From Piromyces finnis (Eukaryota > Neocallimastigomycota > Neocallimastigomycetes > Neocallimastigales > Neocallimastigaceae): DNA of 64,000 bases. The notes below the pieces were generated by a model. The model saw only the letters and a list, made by a program, of their open reading frames with translations. It ran no database searches and was not told the origin of the DNA. Location: positions 1 through 64,000 of the forward strand of contig MCFH01000046.1 in assembly GCA_002104945.1 (NCBI GenBank), written 5' to 3'. This document shows positions 14,593 through 25,525 of this stretch, piece after piece. Both the position numbers and the translations under genes were made by a program. Position 1 is the stretch's first letter. Every line of letters starts with the position of its first letter.

Positions 14593-15378
14593 TTACATTA
14601 TATGCAGCAGCCAAAATAAAATATAAACATAAATTTCAAAAAATATATATTCCTAAAACACAATATTACTAACAATATATAATTTTATTTTATTATTTTT
14701 ATATATATTATTATTATTATTATTTTATTTCATTTTATTAAAATTACTAATTGTAATTTTTTAATATGATTAAAAGAAATTTATTTTTCTTTTATTATTT
14801 AATATAATATTACATAATCATGGTTTAAAAAATTATAAATTTTATAAAGAATTATGATTAATGTTTTCGTTTTTTTGTTTTTTTTTTTTTTTTTTTTTTG
14901 TTTTTTGTTTTTTTGTTTTATTTTTTCACTATAATAAAAAAAATAAAAAACAAAAAAATACTGGATTATAAAAACAATAATAATAAATATTTATTTATGA
15001 TGAAATATATATAATGTTTATAATTTAAAGATTTCGAAGTGAAGAAGAGTTACAGCAAAAAGAATAAAAAAAAAAAGGTAATATTATTTTTGCATATATA
15101 AAAATTATAAATAGTAATGTGTGTTTTATTCTTTTTCTTTTTTTTTTTTTTTTTTTTTTTTTTTTGTTTGCTTGCTTGCTTTACTGTTTTATATATTGCT
15201 TGGTTTTTCTTTTCTCGTTTTTAATATTAATAATGTTTCATAATTTCTATCGAGATTTAATTCAATGTATTTATTTCCTATTTAATTACCGTATTTATTC
15301 TATTTAAAATATAATAAAATATATTGTTAATATATTGTTATTGCTTTTATATATATATTTGTTTGTTTTATCATTAAT
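14593..15378. other. intergenic region downstream of the ArfGAP gene
   Basis: A/T-rich filler with long T runs near 14880 and 15130. It must hold the 3' end of the minus-strand ArfGAP transcript. The open frame at 15119-15307 is a translated T run and not a gene. Confidence 0.6.
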
Positions 15379-18023
15379 TTATATATTTACTTGGAAATCT
15401 TGCATAATATCTGATAATTTCATACTACCAGAAGTAACAATTTTTCTGACCTTTTATAGTGTATAATAATTAATATTTAAAAAAAAAAAAATTGTTAAAA
15501 CCTCTATAAATATAATTGTTATCTTATTATTTTCTTGATATTTACAGATTCAATATCATCAGAAGCTTGACCAACAAACTTTCTAGCAAAATCTGAGGCA
15601 TGGTAACTAACTTGACCAACAACATCTGAGAATGAGTAAGAAGAAGTACTTCTTGATTGGTTTCCACTAGTATTGTTGGAATTACCACTTTTATTTATTA
15701 ATACATATTTTTTCAGTATAATTTATTGTTTGAGTATCGTTATCTATTTTTATATTTTTAATTAATAAACTTTACTTACTTGTTTTCATCTCTACCAAAG
15801 TAACTTGAACTACCAAAACCAGTTTGACCTTCAAATTGCTTCAATCTTTCTCTGGCAGCAGCACTTTTATAAATTGAATGTAATGAAAATATATGAAAAT
15901 AGAAAGAATTAATAAAATGGCATAATTAATATAATAAACAATAATAATATGCATTTCATCTTACTTTTCTTGTTCATCGTATTGACCTCTACCAAAGAAC
16001 ATATCTGAACTAATACCCTTACATTTATTGAATTTTTCTTGGGCAGTAGTTTCACTTTGATTGTTATTATTATAACTATTACCAGTACTACCAAACTTCA
16101 TACTACCAATACTATTATTAGAATTACCAAAACCACTGGATGTATTATTGTTATTATTACCAGTGCTACCAAAACCGCCGGTACTACCAAAGCCCATTCT
16201 ACCAAATCCCATACCTAAACGATCCATGGCTTCTTCTTCTTCCTTAGATAATGGGTTTTTGGCAGAAGTACTACCAAAACCACCAGACTTTCCGAAGCCA
16301 TTGTTATTAAATCCATTGTTATTAAATCCATTGTTATTAAATCCATTGTTATTAAAGCCATTGTTACCAAAGTTATTAGAGTTATTATTAGTGTTATTAT
16401 TGTTATTATTCTTGTTTTCGTTTAATCCCATTGTTTGAGCCTTGAATGGATCAGCAGCAGAATTCTTTTCCATTTCCTTCTTCTTTTCTTCTTCTTCCAT
16501 CTTTCTCTTTTCTTCTTCTTCCTTGGCACGTTTAGCCATTTCTTCAAAGTTTATTCCCTTTGTGGCCTTCTTAGCACCTAAACTCTTTTTATTAGATTTA
16601 AGCATACTACCAGCAGCACGATTACCTCCTAACTTCATTGGAATTGGAGCTGGAGCGGATGATGTTAAAGTGTTAAGACTGCTACTTGATTGGGATTTTG
16701 GGGTAGAAACATTAGAACTAAATGGAGAACTACTTAAACTATTGCTTTTAGATTTATTTTCCCAACTTGAGAAGAAATCTTGTGGGGCTTCTTGTGGAGC
16801 TTCTTCGGCTTGTTCAATAACAATTCTATCTGGATATCTTTAAAATTTATTTTATGAAATTATTTTGTAATTTTGATACATATTTTTTGTTGATAAAATT
16901 GGTAAAAGTTTTTTTTTATTTCGACACATTTTAAATTTTGTTAAAATTGATAAAAAATTATTTAAAAAAAAAGGTATTTTAATTAGAAAAAATATTATAA
17001 TTGTTATTTCTATTATTGTTGTTTCATAGTAAAAAGGAAAAAAAATTAAGTTTTGTATAGTAAATAGGATACTAATAAAAATATTTACTTTTTAATATCT
17101 TCTTCAATTAATTTTTGAAGATGTTCTTTGTATAATAAAGCTGGTCTAGATTGGTATTTAGCCTTTGGGTCCTTGAATTTGGCAACACCACCATATTGAT
17201 TAAGGTGAATTCTAGCATTTTCATTACCACCGAGCTTCATGTTTCTTAATTGATCAAGATTCCATGAATCTAAAATAGTAGATCTTTATTTCATAACATA
17301 AAATAAAGTTTGTTTATTTATTATTATTGTAATTACATAAAGTGTTTAATTATGGGAATAATTTATTATGTTTTTATTATTTATTTCGGTTTTCGTTTTT
17401 TTTTTTTATTTTTTTTTAGTTATTGATATGTTAAAAATAATATTTTGCAGATATAAAAAAGGTAAATATATATAAAAATATATACAAAAAAAAAACATTT
17501 TATTCAGTAATTGTTAAATGTTAAATAATAAAAAGTTATATATAAAATATAACTATTCATCTATATTATTATTATTATTATTACCTTACAAAACTAATGT
17601 GAACACCCATATTACGGTGAACAGCAGAACAATCTAAACATAAATAAATACCAAAAGTAACAGAAGCCCAGGTTGGGTTTTTAGCACCACAATCAAAGCA
17701 TACCTATTTGAAGAAGAAATAAATATATTTATAAATTTAAAAGGAAATCAATTAGTTATTTTTACATTTTTCTTTGTTGGTATATTAACTATTTTTATTG
17801 AAGATACTTTTTTTTTAAAAAAAAAAAAAAATATCATTCATTTGTCTTTAATAACACTAATAAATAAGCTTATAGTGTAAATCCTAATTCATTAAATGCT
17901 ATACAACATAATTTATGGTTTAATAAAAAAAAAAAAAATCTTTAAAATAAAAATTACCTTATTTTCTCTTTTACTCTTTAATTGTTTGAAAATTTCATTG
18001 ATTTCTTCCTTCGAAACCTCCAT
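15379..18023 (-). CDS. GLO3: ArfGAP of the Glo3 / ArfGAP2-3 type
   Basis: GTPase-activating protein for Arf1, acting with COPI coat on Golgi-to-ER vesicles. Seven exons (minus strand order): 18023-17958, 17703-17585, 17283-17089, 16837-15965, 15863-15780, 15687-15546, 15450-15379; in phase, 516 residues. The N-terminal ArfGAP zinc finger is C-x2-C-x16-C-x2-C (C24, C27, C44, C47), followed by the arginine finger in [14 protein letters not shown] (R52). '[17 protein letters not shown]' is the usual ArfGAP continuation. The middle contains a lysine/glutamate helix ([20 protein letters not shown]) and then a G/F/N/S-rich low-complexity stretch with tandem NNNGF units. The C-terminal part, with [12 protein letters not shown] and [13 protein letters not shown], matches the repeated Glo3 regulatory motif of ArfGAP2/3 rather than Gcs1. 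Divergent from the Trm44 gene. Confidence 0.93.
16298..16372 (-). repeat. 15-bp coding minisatellite (NNNGF repeats)
   Basis: Five head-to-tail 15-bp units inside exon 4 of the ArfGAP gene, starting at 16298, 16313, 16328, 16343 and 16358, the last diverged. On the coding strand each gives the pentapeptide N-N-N/G-G-F. The near-identity of units suggests recent expansion by slippage or unequal exchange. Confidence 0.9.
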
Positions 18024-18455
18024 ATCTTTAAGGTCGTTTAAAAATTGTAATAATGATAATAACAATAACAAAATATTGATGATTATTTGTAAATGATTTT
18101 AAAGTTTAATCGATAAGATTAATAATATGTATAATAATGGTAAATAATTGTTAAAGTTAGTTGTTTGGATGGAAATTTCGAATAGAGATAAAAATAAATA
18201 AATAGTTAATTTATCCATATATTATAGGTAATTGTTAATAATATCTATATATATATATATATAGTTATTTTAAAAATATAGCAATACTTTTTCCTCTACT
18301 ACTTACTTATTATTATTAATATTTATATATATTCTATTTTAATAAAATGTAAATAATTAAAAAAAAAAAAAAAAAAGAATTAAGAAAAAAAATATTAATA
18401 TATAAATAGTATAAAATAGTAAAATATAATATTTTAATACTATTTTCCATATAGG

Positions 18456-18498
<43 letters not shown>

Positions 18499-19568
18499 TA
18501 CTATTTACTATTATTTAATTATTGACTATATTATTATTAATTATTATTATTATTCAAAATTTCATCATTAATTTATATTAATAAATTTATTATAATTATT
18601 TTTGTAATATATTAATATATTATATTAAAATATAAATCAATATAATCCAATATATTACATTAAATATAAAAATAATAACTTCCCAAATTAACGAATAAAT
18701 AAATTATACACTTTTTATTTTAATTATACAAAAATCATTTTAAACTCGTTAAAATCTATAAATATATTATAAATATATTATTGATTTATTTTAAATTTAT
18801 TAATAAATATATTATAATAATATATATTTATATTGAAATTATATTAAAAATATATTATTTTAAAATTTAAAAAAAAGGACTAAAACCATGCAAGAAAAGC
18901 TGGTTAAAAATTAATAATACTAAGGAAAGTGAGGAAGATTAAAATTCATTTAGAAAAAATTACCACTTTCAAGATAGGTTAAAAAGAAAAATAGTTTTTT
19001 TTACATATATCATGAATACTATTTATTAATATTTTAATTTTATAATTATTAACATTTTCAAAAAAAAAATAAAATAAAATTATAACTTTTCATAATAATT
19101 TAAAATTAATAAATATCTTTTCTATCCTTTCTTTTAATCCCAATTTTTTATATTAAAGATTATCACTTTTTTTTTTGAGTAATGAATGACATTTTTATAT
19201 CAATGAATTTATATAATAATAAAATGATATTATTCATTCTATTTTCATAATTTCTTTTAATTCATTTCTTTTCTCTTTCTTTCTTTCTTTCTTTCTCTTC
19301 TTATTATAGTTTTTCTTATTTAAAAAATAATTTAAAAAATGTATTAAATAATAAATATTAATATTTTAAATTTTCATTGGATTAAAATTTAAGTTTATAT
19401 TAAATCTATATTAAAAATGAATGGTTTAAAAAAAAATTATAAAGTATTCTTTTTTAAAAATATATATATTCAGATAAAAAAGTATACATTCTTTATATAT
19501 ATATATATTAAAAGAATATACATCAAAGTAAAAAATAATAGTGATAAAACATTTTTATTGAAGCTAAT
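18024..19568. other. divergent promoter region, ArfGAP / Trm44
   Basis: About 1.5 kb shared upstream region of two divergent genes. It contains a TTA run (about 18460-18500), A runs and a CTTT-rich pyrimidine tract at about 19262-19300, 270 bp upstream of the Trm44 ATG. The open frame 19417-19644 is out of frame with the Trm44 start and is low complexity. No motif can be assigned to a factor. Confidence 0.6.
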
Positions 19569-21787
19569 ATGGAAATTCCTTTTTCACCAGAGTATCCTAA
19601 TATTCGAAAAACAATTGATAGCGACAAATGGATCTTATATATAAAATCAAAATGTATAGTAAATTGTGAAGCCTTTTTACATGTTATGGTAGAGTTGTTG
19701 TTGTTGTTGTTGTTTTAATAATTAAAATATTAAATAATTATTATATACTATTTTATAAAATAAAAAAGTTTCAAAATATTCAATTAAAACTTTTACTTTT
19801 TTTTATCTCAATTGAATAATAATGCTAATAATAATAATACATTAAAAACAAAAATAAAAAGAATCAATGGGTTAAAGAACCAGAAAATGTCACACCTCCT
19901 ATTTTAAGAGCAGAAATTATAAAAGAAGAAACAAATGAAATTAAAGAAAATGATTATACAATAATAAAACAAATTAGAAGAAAAATAGTTTCTCGACAAG
20001 AAAGAGACAAAAATATAATTCAAGATGTAAAATTTATAAAATATGACAACGGTGGTAAATAGATATTTAAAAAATGTATAAAAATGATATGAAAAAAAAA
20101 AAAAAAATAATAATAATAATAATAATAATAGTTAAAAAAAAAAAAAAAGAAAGAATAAATAATAATATAGATTATTATTATACAATTTATTGTTATTTAT
20201 TTATACATCAGAATGTAAAGCTATTCATACCCCAGTTTTCAATGATGAAATTAAAAGTTATTCAGATTTCCCATATTATTTTCCACCTGTAAGTTTATAT
20301 ATTTATTATTAAATAATAACTCTTTTTATTAATGGCAATTTTAAAATTTAAAACTATAATTTTTATTCTCTATATTCGATAATGTATAATATATAATGTA
20401 ATATTATGGGGGAATCTTTTTATCTAAATATTTAATTCAATGAATATTAACGATAATATTAGTTAAAAAAATTTAGTTATGGTATCATTCCAATAACAAA
20501 CAATGATAATAAGAACGAAAAAAATCAGGATAAAGAAGTTTCTAATAATTCAGAAGAGAAAAGTGAAAAGAAAATTGAGGATATTAAGGAAAACACTGAA
20601 GATAAAGATGATACTAAAATAAACATAGGCAATCAGGACAAAAAAGATGATTCATCTCTAGAAACAACAAATAATAAATCAGAAGAGAAAAAAAATGAAC
20701 CAAAAAATAAAAAGTCCATAATAAATACTAAAAAGGAACCTTTGAATGATAGTAAAGAGTAAGATTTTAATAAAGTAACATTCTATACTAAAAAAAAAAA
20801 AAAAAAAAGAATAATTTAATAACAGTTTTAACAAAAATTTTATTTAAAAAAAAGTCTTGCTTATATTTATCTTGAAATTATACCCATAGAAGATAATGAA
20901 GAAATTTCTGAAAGAATGGTAAAAAAAATAGCAATAATTAAAAAAAAAAAAAAAAAAAAAAAGAAACAACTTTAAATTATTTAATAATTATTAATATTAT
21001 TATTATTATTATTATTTCATATATATATATAAAAAGAAAAAAATTTATACAAGATTATTGAAAATGCTTTTTAAACATTGTAGAGGTACAATGAATGGTT
21101 ATAAGAAAAGAGTAATACATGATGTATTAGTACCTAAAATTATATATCAAGATACTTATCGTGAAATGAAAAAAAAGTATGGTAAATATTGGGTAGAAAA
21201 TTGGCCAGAAGACACAGATCCTCAAAAGCATGTATTTGAAGATATTGGTATTGCAACTTGGTTAAAATTATTGTGGAACAACGATAAAGAAAAGTAAATT
21301 AAACTCTAAAAATGAATTAAATATTAAAATTTACATATAAAATTAGTTATTTTTCATTTCATTTATATTAAATTCTTATTTTTTAAAAAAAAAAAAAAAA
21401 TATTTATATATATATATGGATATAAAATAGAACATCATTTATAGATATTGGTTGTGGTAATGGTTTACTAACAAATTTATTAACAAAAGAAGGATTTAAA
21501 GGTTATGGTATAGATATTTCAAAAAGAAAAGTATGGGATTTATATGAAAAAGATGTTAAATTAGAAGGTATCTTTATAAGATAATGAAAGAATGCTGATA
21601 TATATATAAAAAAAACAATAATAATAATAAAAATCATTTATACTCAATAAAAAAATAAATTTTATATATGCCATGTTTAATCTATAGAAAGATTCATTAG
21701 TCCTCTTACCGAAACATTTGACAATGATACATGGTTAATTGGAAATCATCCAGGTAATTTACATTAAATGTTATTATATATGGGATA

Positions 21788-21829
<42 letters not shown>

Positions 21830-22420
21830 TAATATCCTAAACTCTATAATTTTTTTTTTATTTATTTATTTCCTTGCTTTTTTGTTTTATTATTATTAAT
21901 AAACTATTTTATATTTTTAAAAAGATGAAATGACTTTATGGATTCCAATTATGGCAGCAAGATCAGGATATAAATCAAAGTACAGTATATATAAATATAT
22001 GTATAGATATATGTTAAATTTTTTATAATAATTAATTGTTTATTTTATTTTATATAATTATAAAAATGAATAACAATAAAAAGATTTGTTATTATTCCAT
22101 GTTGTCCATTTGAACTTTCTGGTGCAAAGTTCACTGGAGAAGGATTCAATCTTAAGAATGTAGGAAGATATCGTTGTTTCTTAGAAAGAGCTCGTCAATT
22201 AATAAGAGAATGTGGATATGTTGTAGAGGAAGAAAATTTAAGAATACCATCCACAAAAAATATTGCCTTGATTGGAAGAAAAAGATCATTTAAAGAAGGT
22301 AACTAATTATAGCAATACAATATACAATACCTTTTTTTAAAAGAAAGATAAATAATTAAAAATAATTTTTTTGTTTTTTTTTTTTTGTTTTGTTTTGTTT
22401 TTGTTTTCTTTTTTTAAAAA

Positions 22421-22459
<39 letters not shown>

Positions 22460-22677
22460 CATTCCTCCTAACACATTTTCAATTCATTGGAATAATGAAA
22501 ATAAAAAATAAAAAAAAAGATGATGAAGAAACGCATACCCAAATTAAAAAGAAAATTGAAAGATATATAAAAGATGTTGAATCCAGTGGTGATTTTAAAT
22601 TAAGAATTCCTGATGATGAAAAACAAAGACAATTATTAGCCAAAAAATTGGCTAGAAAATCTCATCAATCTAAATAA
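19569..22677 (+). CDS. TRM44: tRNA(Ser) Um44 2'-O-methyltransferase
   Basis: AdoMet-dependent enzyme that methylates the ribose of U44 in tRNA-Ser in the cytoplasm. Eleven exons: 19569-19688, 19862-20054, 20212-20288, 20463-20758, 20855-20918, 21037-21293, 21431-21567, 21688-21753, 21925-21979, 22084-22298, 22520-22677; in phase, 545 residues, close to yeast Trm44. The SAM motif FIDIGCGNGLLTNLL starts at about 339, followed by GYGIDISKRKVWDLY. The family signatures LIGNHPDEMTLWIPIMA (about 398) and VIIPCCPFELSGAKF (about 424) are intact, as is the upstream 'KHVFEDIGIATWL' helix. Residues about 142-228 form a K/E/D/N-rich insert that splits the N-terminal domain. In exon 4 the acceptor was set at 20462 because the later AG at 20476 breaks the frame. 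The start is the first ATG in frame with conserved sequence. Confidence 0.92.
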
Positions 22678-23363
22678 AGATTATTAATTCTTAAAAAAAA
22701 ATATCAAGATAATTTGTATTTTTTTAATAATAGATCTATCTTAAAAAAAAAAAAAAAAAAAAAAAAATAGTAATAAATAATAATAATATTTTCATAATAC
22801 TCTTATTTTGTTATATATACTCTAAAAATAATAAAAACATGATAAAATATCATCATATATACATAAATATATTTTTATTTTAATAAAAAAATTTTTTTAA
22901 TTTATTTATAAAAGTTTGTTTATAATATTTAATTTATAATTATTTTATATTATTTATATCAGTCTTTTTTTTTTTATTTTTATAATTTAGGTTTTAGTTT
23001 TTTTAATTTTGTTTGTTTGTTTGAGTTTGGTTGGTTTTTGTTTTTTTTTTTTTGTTTTTTATTTTAGTTTTCGTTTTCGTTGTTGCTTTGACTTTTTTTT
23101 TATATATATATAATTCTTGATGTGGTTTTTATTTCATTTATTTATTTTGTGGATTTTTACTTCTTTTTTATTTTTATATGCTTTTTTAAAAAATAATCTT
23201 TTCTGTGTTTCTTTTTTTTTTTTTTTAGTTTTAGGAGGTGACCTCTTTTGTTTATAAACTTTTTATATTAATAACCATCATTTCAAATTATTAATAAAAT
23301 ATACTTTTATAAAATAACGAAATATAGATATATTTAGAATATCATAAAATTTTATATTATTTA

Positions 23364-23394
<31 letters not shown>

Positions 23395-23826
23395 TAATGC
23401 TTTATAATAATAAAATAACGATCTAAATAAATTTCTAAATTATCTCTTTCTAATTTTCTTTTTCTTTTTACAAAAAAAAAAAAAGAAAAACTCTTTCATG
23501 TTTCTTGATAATCATGTATGATTGATTATTTATAATTATTTACTATAGTACTTCTTTTTCTATAACTATCTTGTGAACAAAAATATATATAAAAAGAAGA
23601 GGAGAAAAAAAAAAAAAAGAATAAATTATATAATATTAATATGAACAAAGATAATGAAAAAAATATATATAGGCTTAATGTTAATAATAATGATTTTAAT
23701 AAATGGTATTTTAGTTTTTAATTTGCTGATAAAATGTTACTATTAAATATAAAAATACATTATTAATATAGAAATATTTCAATTTTTTTTTATTAATTCT
23801 CATCCATTACCACACAAAGAAATAAA
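22678..23826. other. convergent intergenic region
   Basis: 1.15 kb between the convergent Trm44 and TM-SH3 genes. T-rich on the plus strand with TTTG-containing runs (22970-23230) and A runs. No coding signal. Confidence 0.6.
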
Positions 23827-25525
23827 TTATATGTTGATATCGTTTGTTAAGACTGGCATTGCTGGTAATGGTTGTACTGGTATTGAGGAAAGAGGTTGAG
23901 AAACTAACGATACTAATATTAAATTAAAAATAATAATAAAATAATAAATATACAAGTTTTATTTTACTTTTACAAAAATGGTGTATTCAACCTGTACTTA
24001 AAAATACTTACAGTTTGTACTACGTTGAGTCGCTCTTCTATGTAAGGATGATCTTAATGATGTACTACGTTTAAGATTATTTAATGGTAAAATCATGTTT
24101 TCTGGTGGGGATGGTATCTTTATAACAACTGAATTTGGATCTTGTTTAAGAACAACATCTTCATCTTGAATATCATCATGAATTGGTTCAGCAACCACTG
24201 AAGCTTCCCTAATGGATTGAATTGTGGCTTTTGTAACCTTAAGATTTTTAAATTCAATTGGTAATACCACTGAAGGAAACATACCATACATGGCTATTTC
24301 TTCATTTTCCTGTACACTAAGATTAATATTATATTCAATTTTTCTATTTTCGTTCTTTTCTTTTTCATCAAATAAAGTTTTATTTTGACCATAACACCAT
24401 AAATCATCATAAATTTCTCTAACAATTAATTCATCACCAACACGAATTAATAATTCATCATCTCTACATGGAGTAAATGATTTTTTAGCTATCCAAACTT
24501 TATCTAATAATCCCATAGATTTAGCTGCTTCTTCTGCTTCTTCTAATAAATCATATCCATACATATCTTCAATGCTATCTGCGGAAATATTTGCTTGAGG
24601 TAATTCGATCCATGATTCACGATAACTTTTGATTGGAGGTTCATAAGTTTTACGTCTATTAACAGTTAAACTTGGTATACTTCTTGATCCCATTGGAATG
24701 GTTTCAGCAGCCTTTTTCTTATAATTAGTATATAAAACAAATACGATAGGGACAATAACTGCTACACCTATGATAATATATGAGATTGAACTAAAATTAA
24801 AATTCGAACTATTACTTCTATTTAATGAAAAATGAGGGCTTTTAGTTATCATTTTCCTATTGGAATCCCATAATATAACAGTTTTTAAACCATTTTCCTA
24901 TGGTATTAATTTAAATATCAAATATTGATTAAATAAAATATGAATTGTTATTAATCTTTGTATCTACCATAAAAATGATTTTACTATAAAGATAACTTGA
25001 TATAGCTATAATAATAAAATAAATTTTCTATCATTTATTTTCATCACTAAACTTACAATTTTTTTATTTAAATTATTTATTTCATAATTGAAACAAGTAG
25101 AGCTTGATGAAATATTATCACCTAATATAACACCATTAATGAAATTGTCTTCATCTAATTTATTTAAAGTTACTATAAAATTGGTCTCTGGTTGTTTAAC
25201 ACCTTCCCAACACACTGCTAAAGATGTATTTTCTATTTTTTAAAATATATATATATTTAAATACATTTTCATAAATTTGAAGTCCCAGAAAAGGTTTTAT
25301 TTATTATATAAATTTGTATTTTTAAATTTACCTTTAACAATCATATTTTCTTTTGGGTGAGTGATTTTCCATCCTTTTAAATTATTAAAATTTGTTAACA
25401 TTTTTTGTCTTTTTTTAATTGTTATTATATTTTTTCTTACCTTCTGCATATGCAACATTAATTGTATGGAATATAATGAAGCACAAATTTAACCAAAAAT
25501 ATCTTCTTAATATAAAACTGTCCAT
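23827..25525 (-). CDS. signal peptide / single-pass membrane protein with cytoplasmic SH3 domain
   Basis: Not matched to a named gene. Six exons (minus order): 25525-25441, 25373-25332, 25232-25057, 25005-24985, 24897-24012, 23912-23827; in phase, 431 residues. Residues 1-27 are a signal peptide (FWLNLCFIIF core, ending VAYA). Residues 28-135 form a beta-rich ectodomain starting GWKITHPKENMIV, containing LAVCWEG and ending in a strand before SPHFSL. This spacing resembles the Kre9/Knh1-type domain of fungal wall proteins (inference). One membrane helix spans about 147-166, followed by a KKK stop. The cytoplasmic SH3 domain is at about 242-313: VWIAKKSFTPCRDDELLIRV, then LWCYGQ, then YGMFPSVVLPIE, with about 24 residues inserted before the final strand. 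The C-terminal tail is basic and proline-rich. By topology it could be a Fus1-like surface or polarity adaptor. Exon 4 is only 21 nt and is inferred. Confidence 0.75.

Noticed and set aside
16148-16843. Two plus-strand open frames of 96 and 133 codons
   Set aside because: Antisense to the long exon 4 of Glo3, whose frame and splice phases are confirmed by neighbouring exons.
19417-19644. 75-codon frame upstream of Trm44
   Set aside because: Different frame from the conserved start at 19569; K/I/Y-rich from an A/T run.
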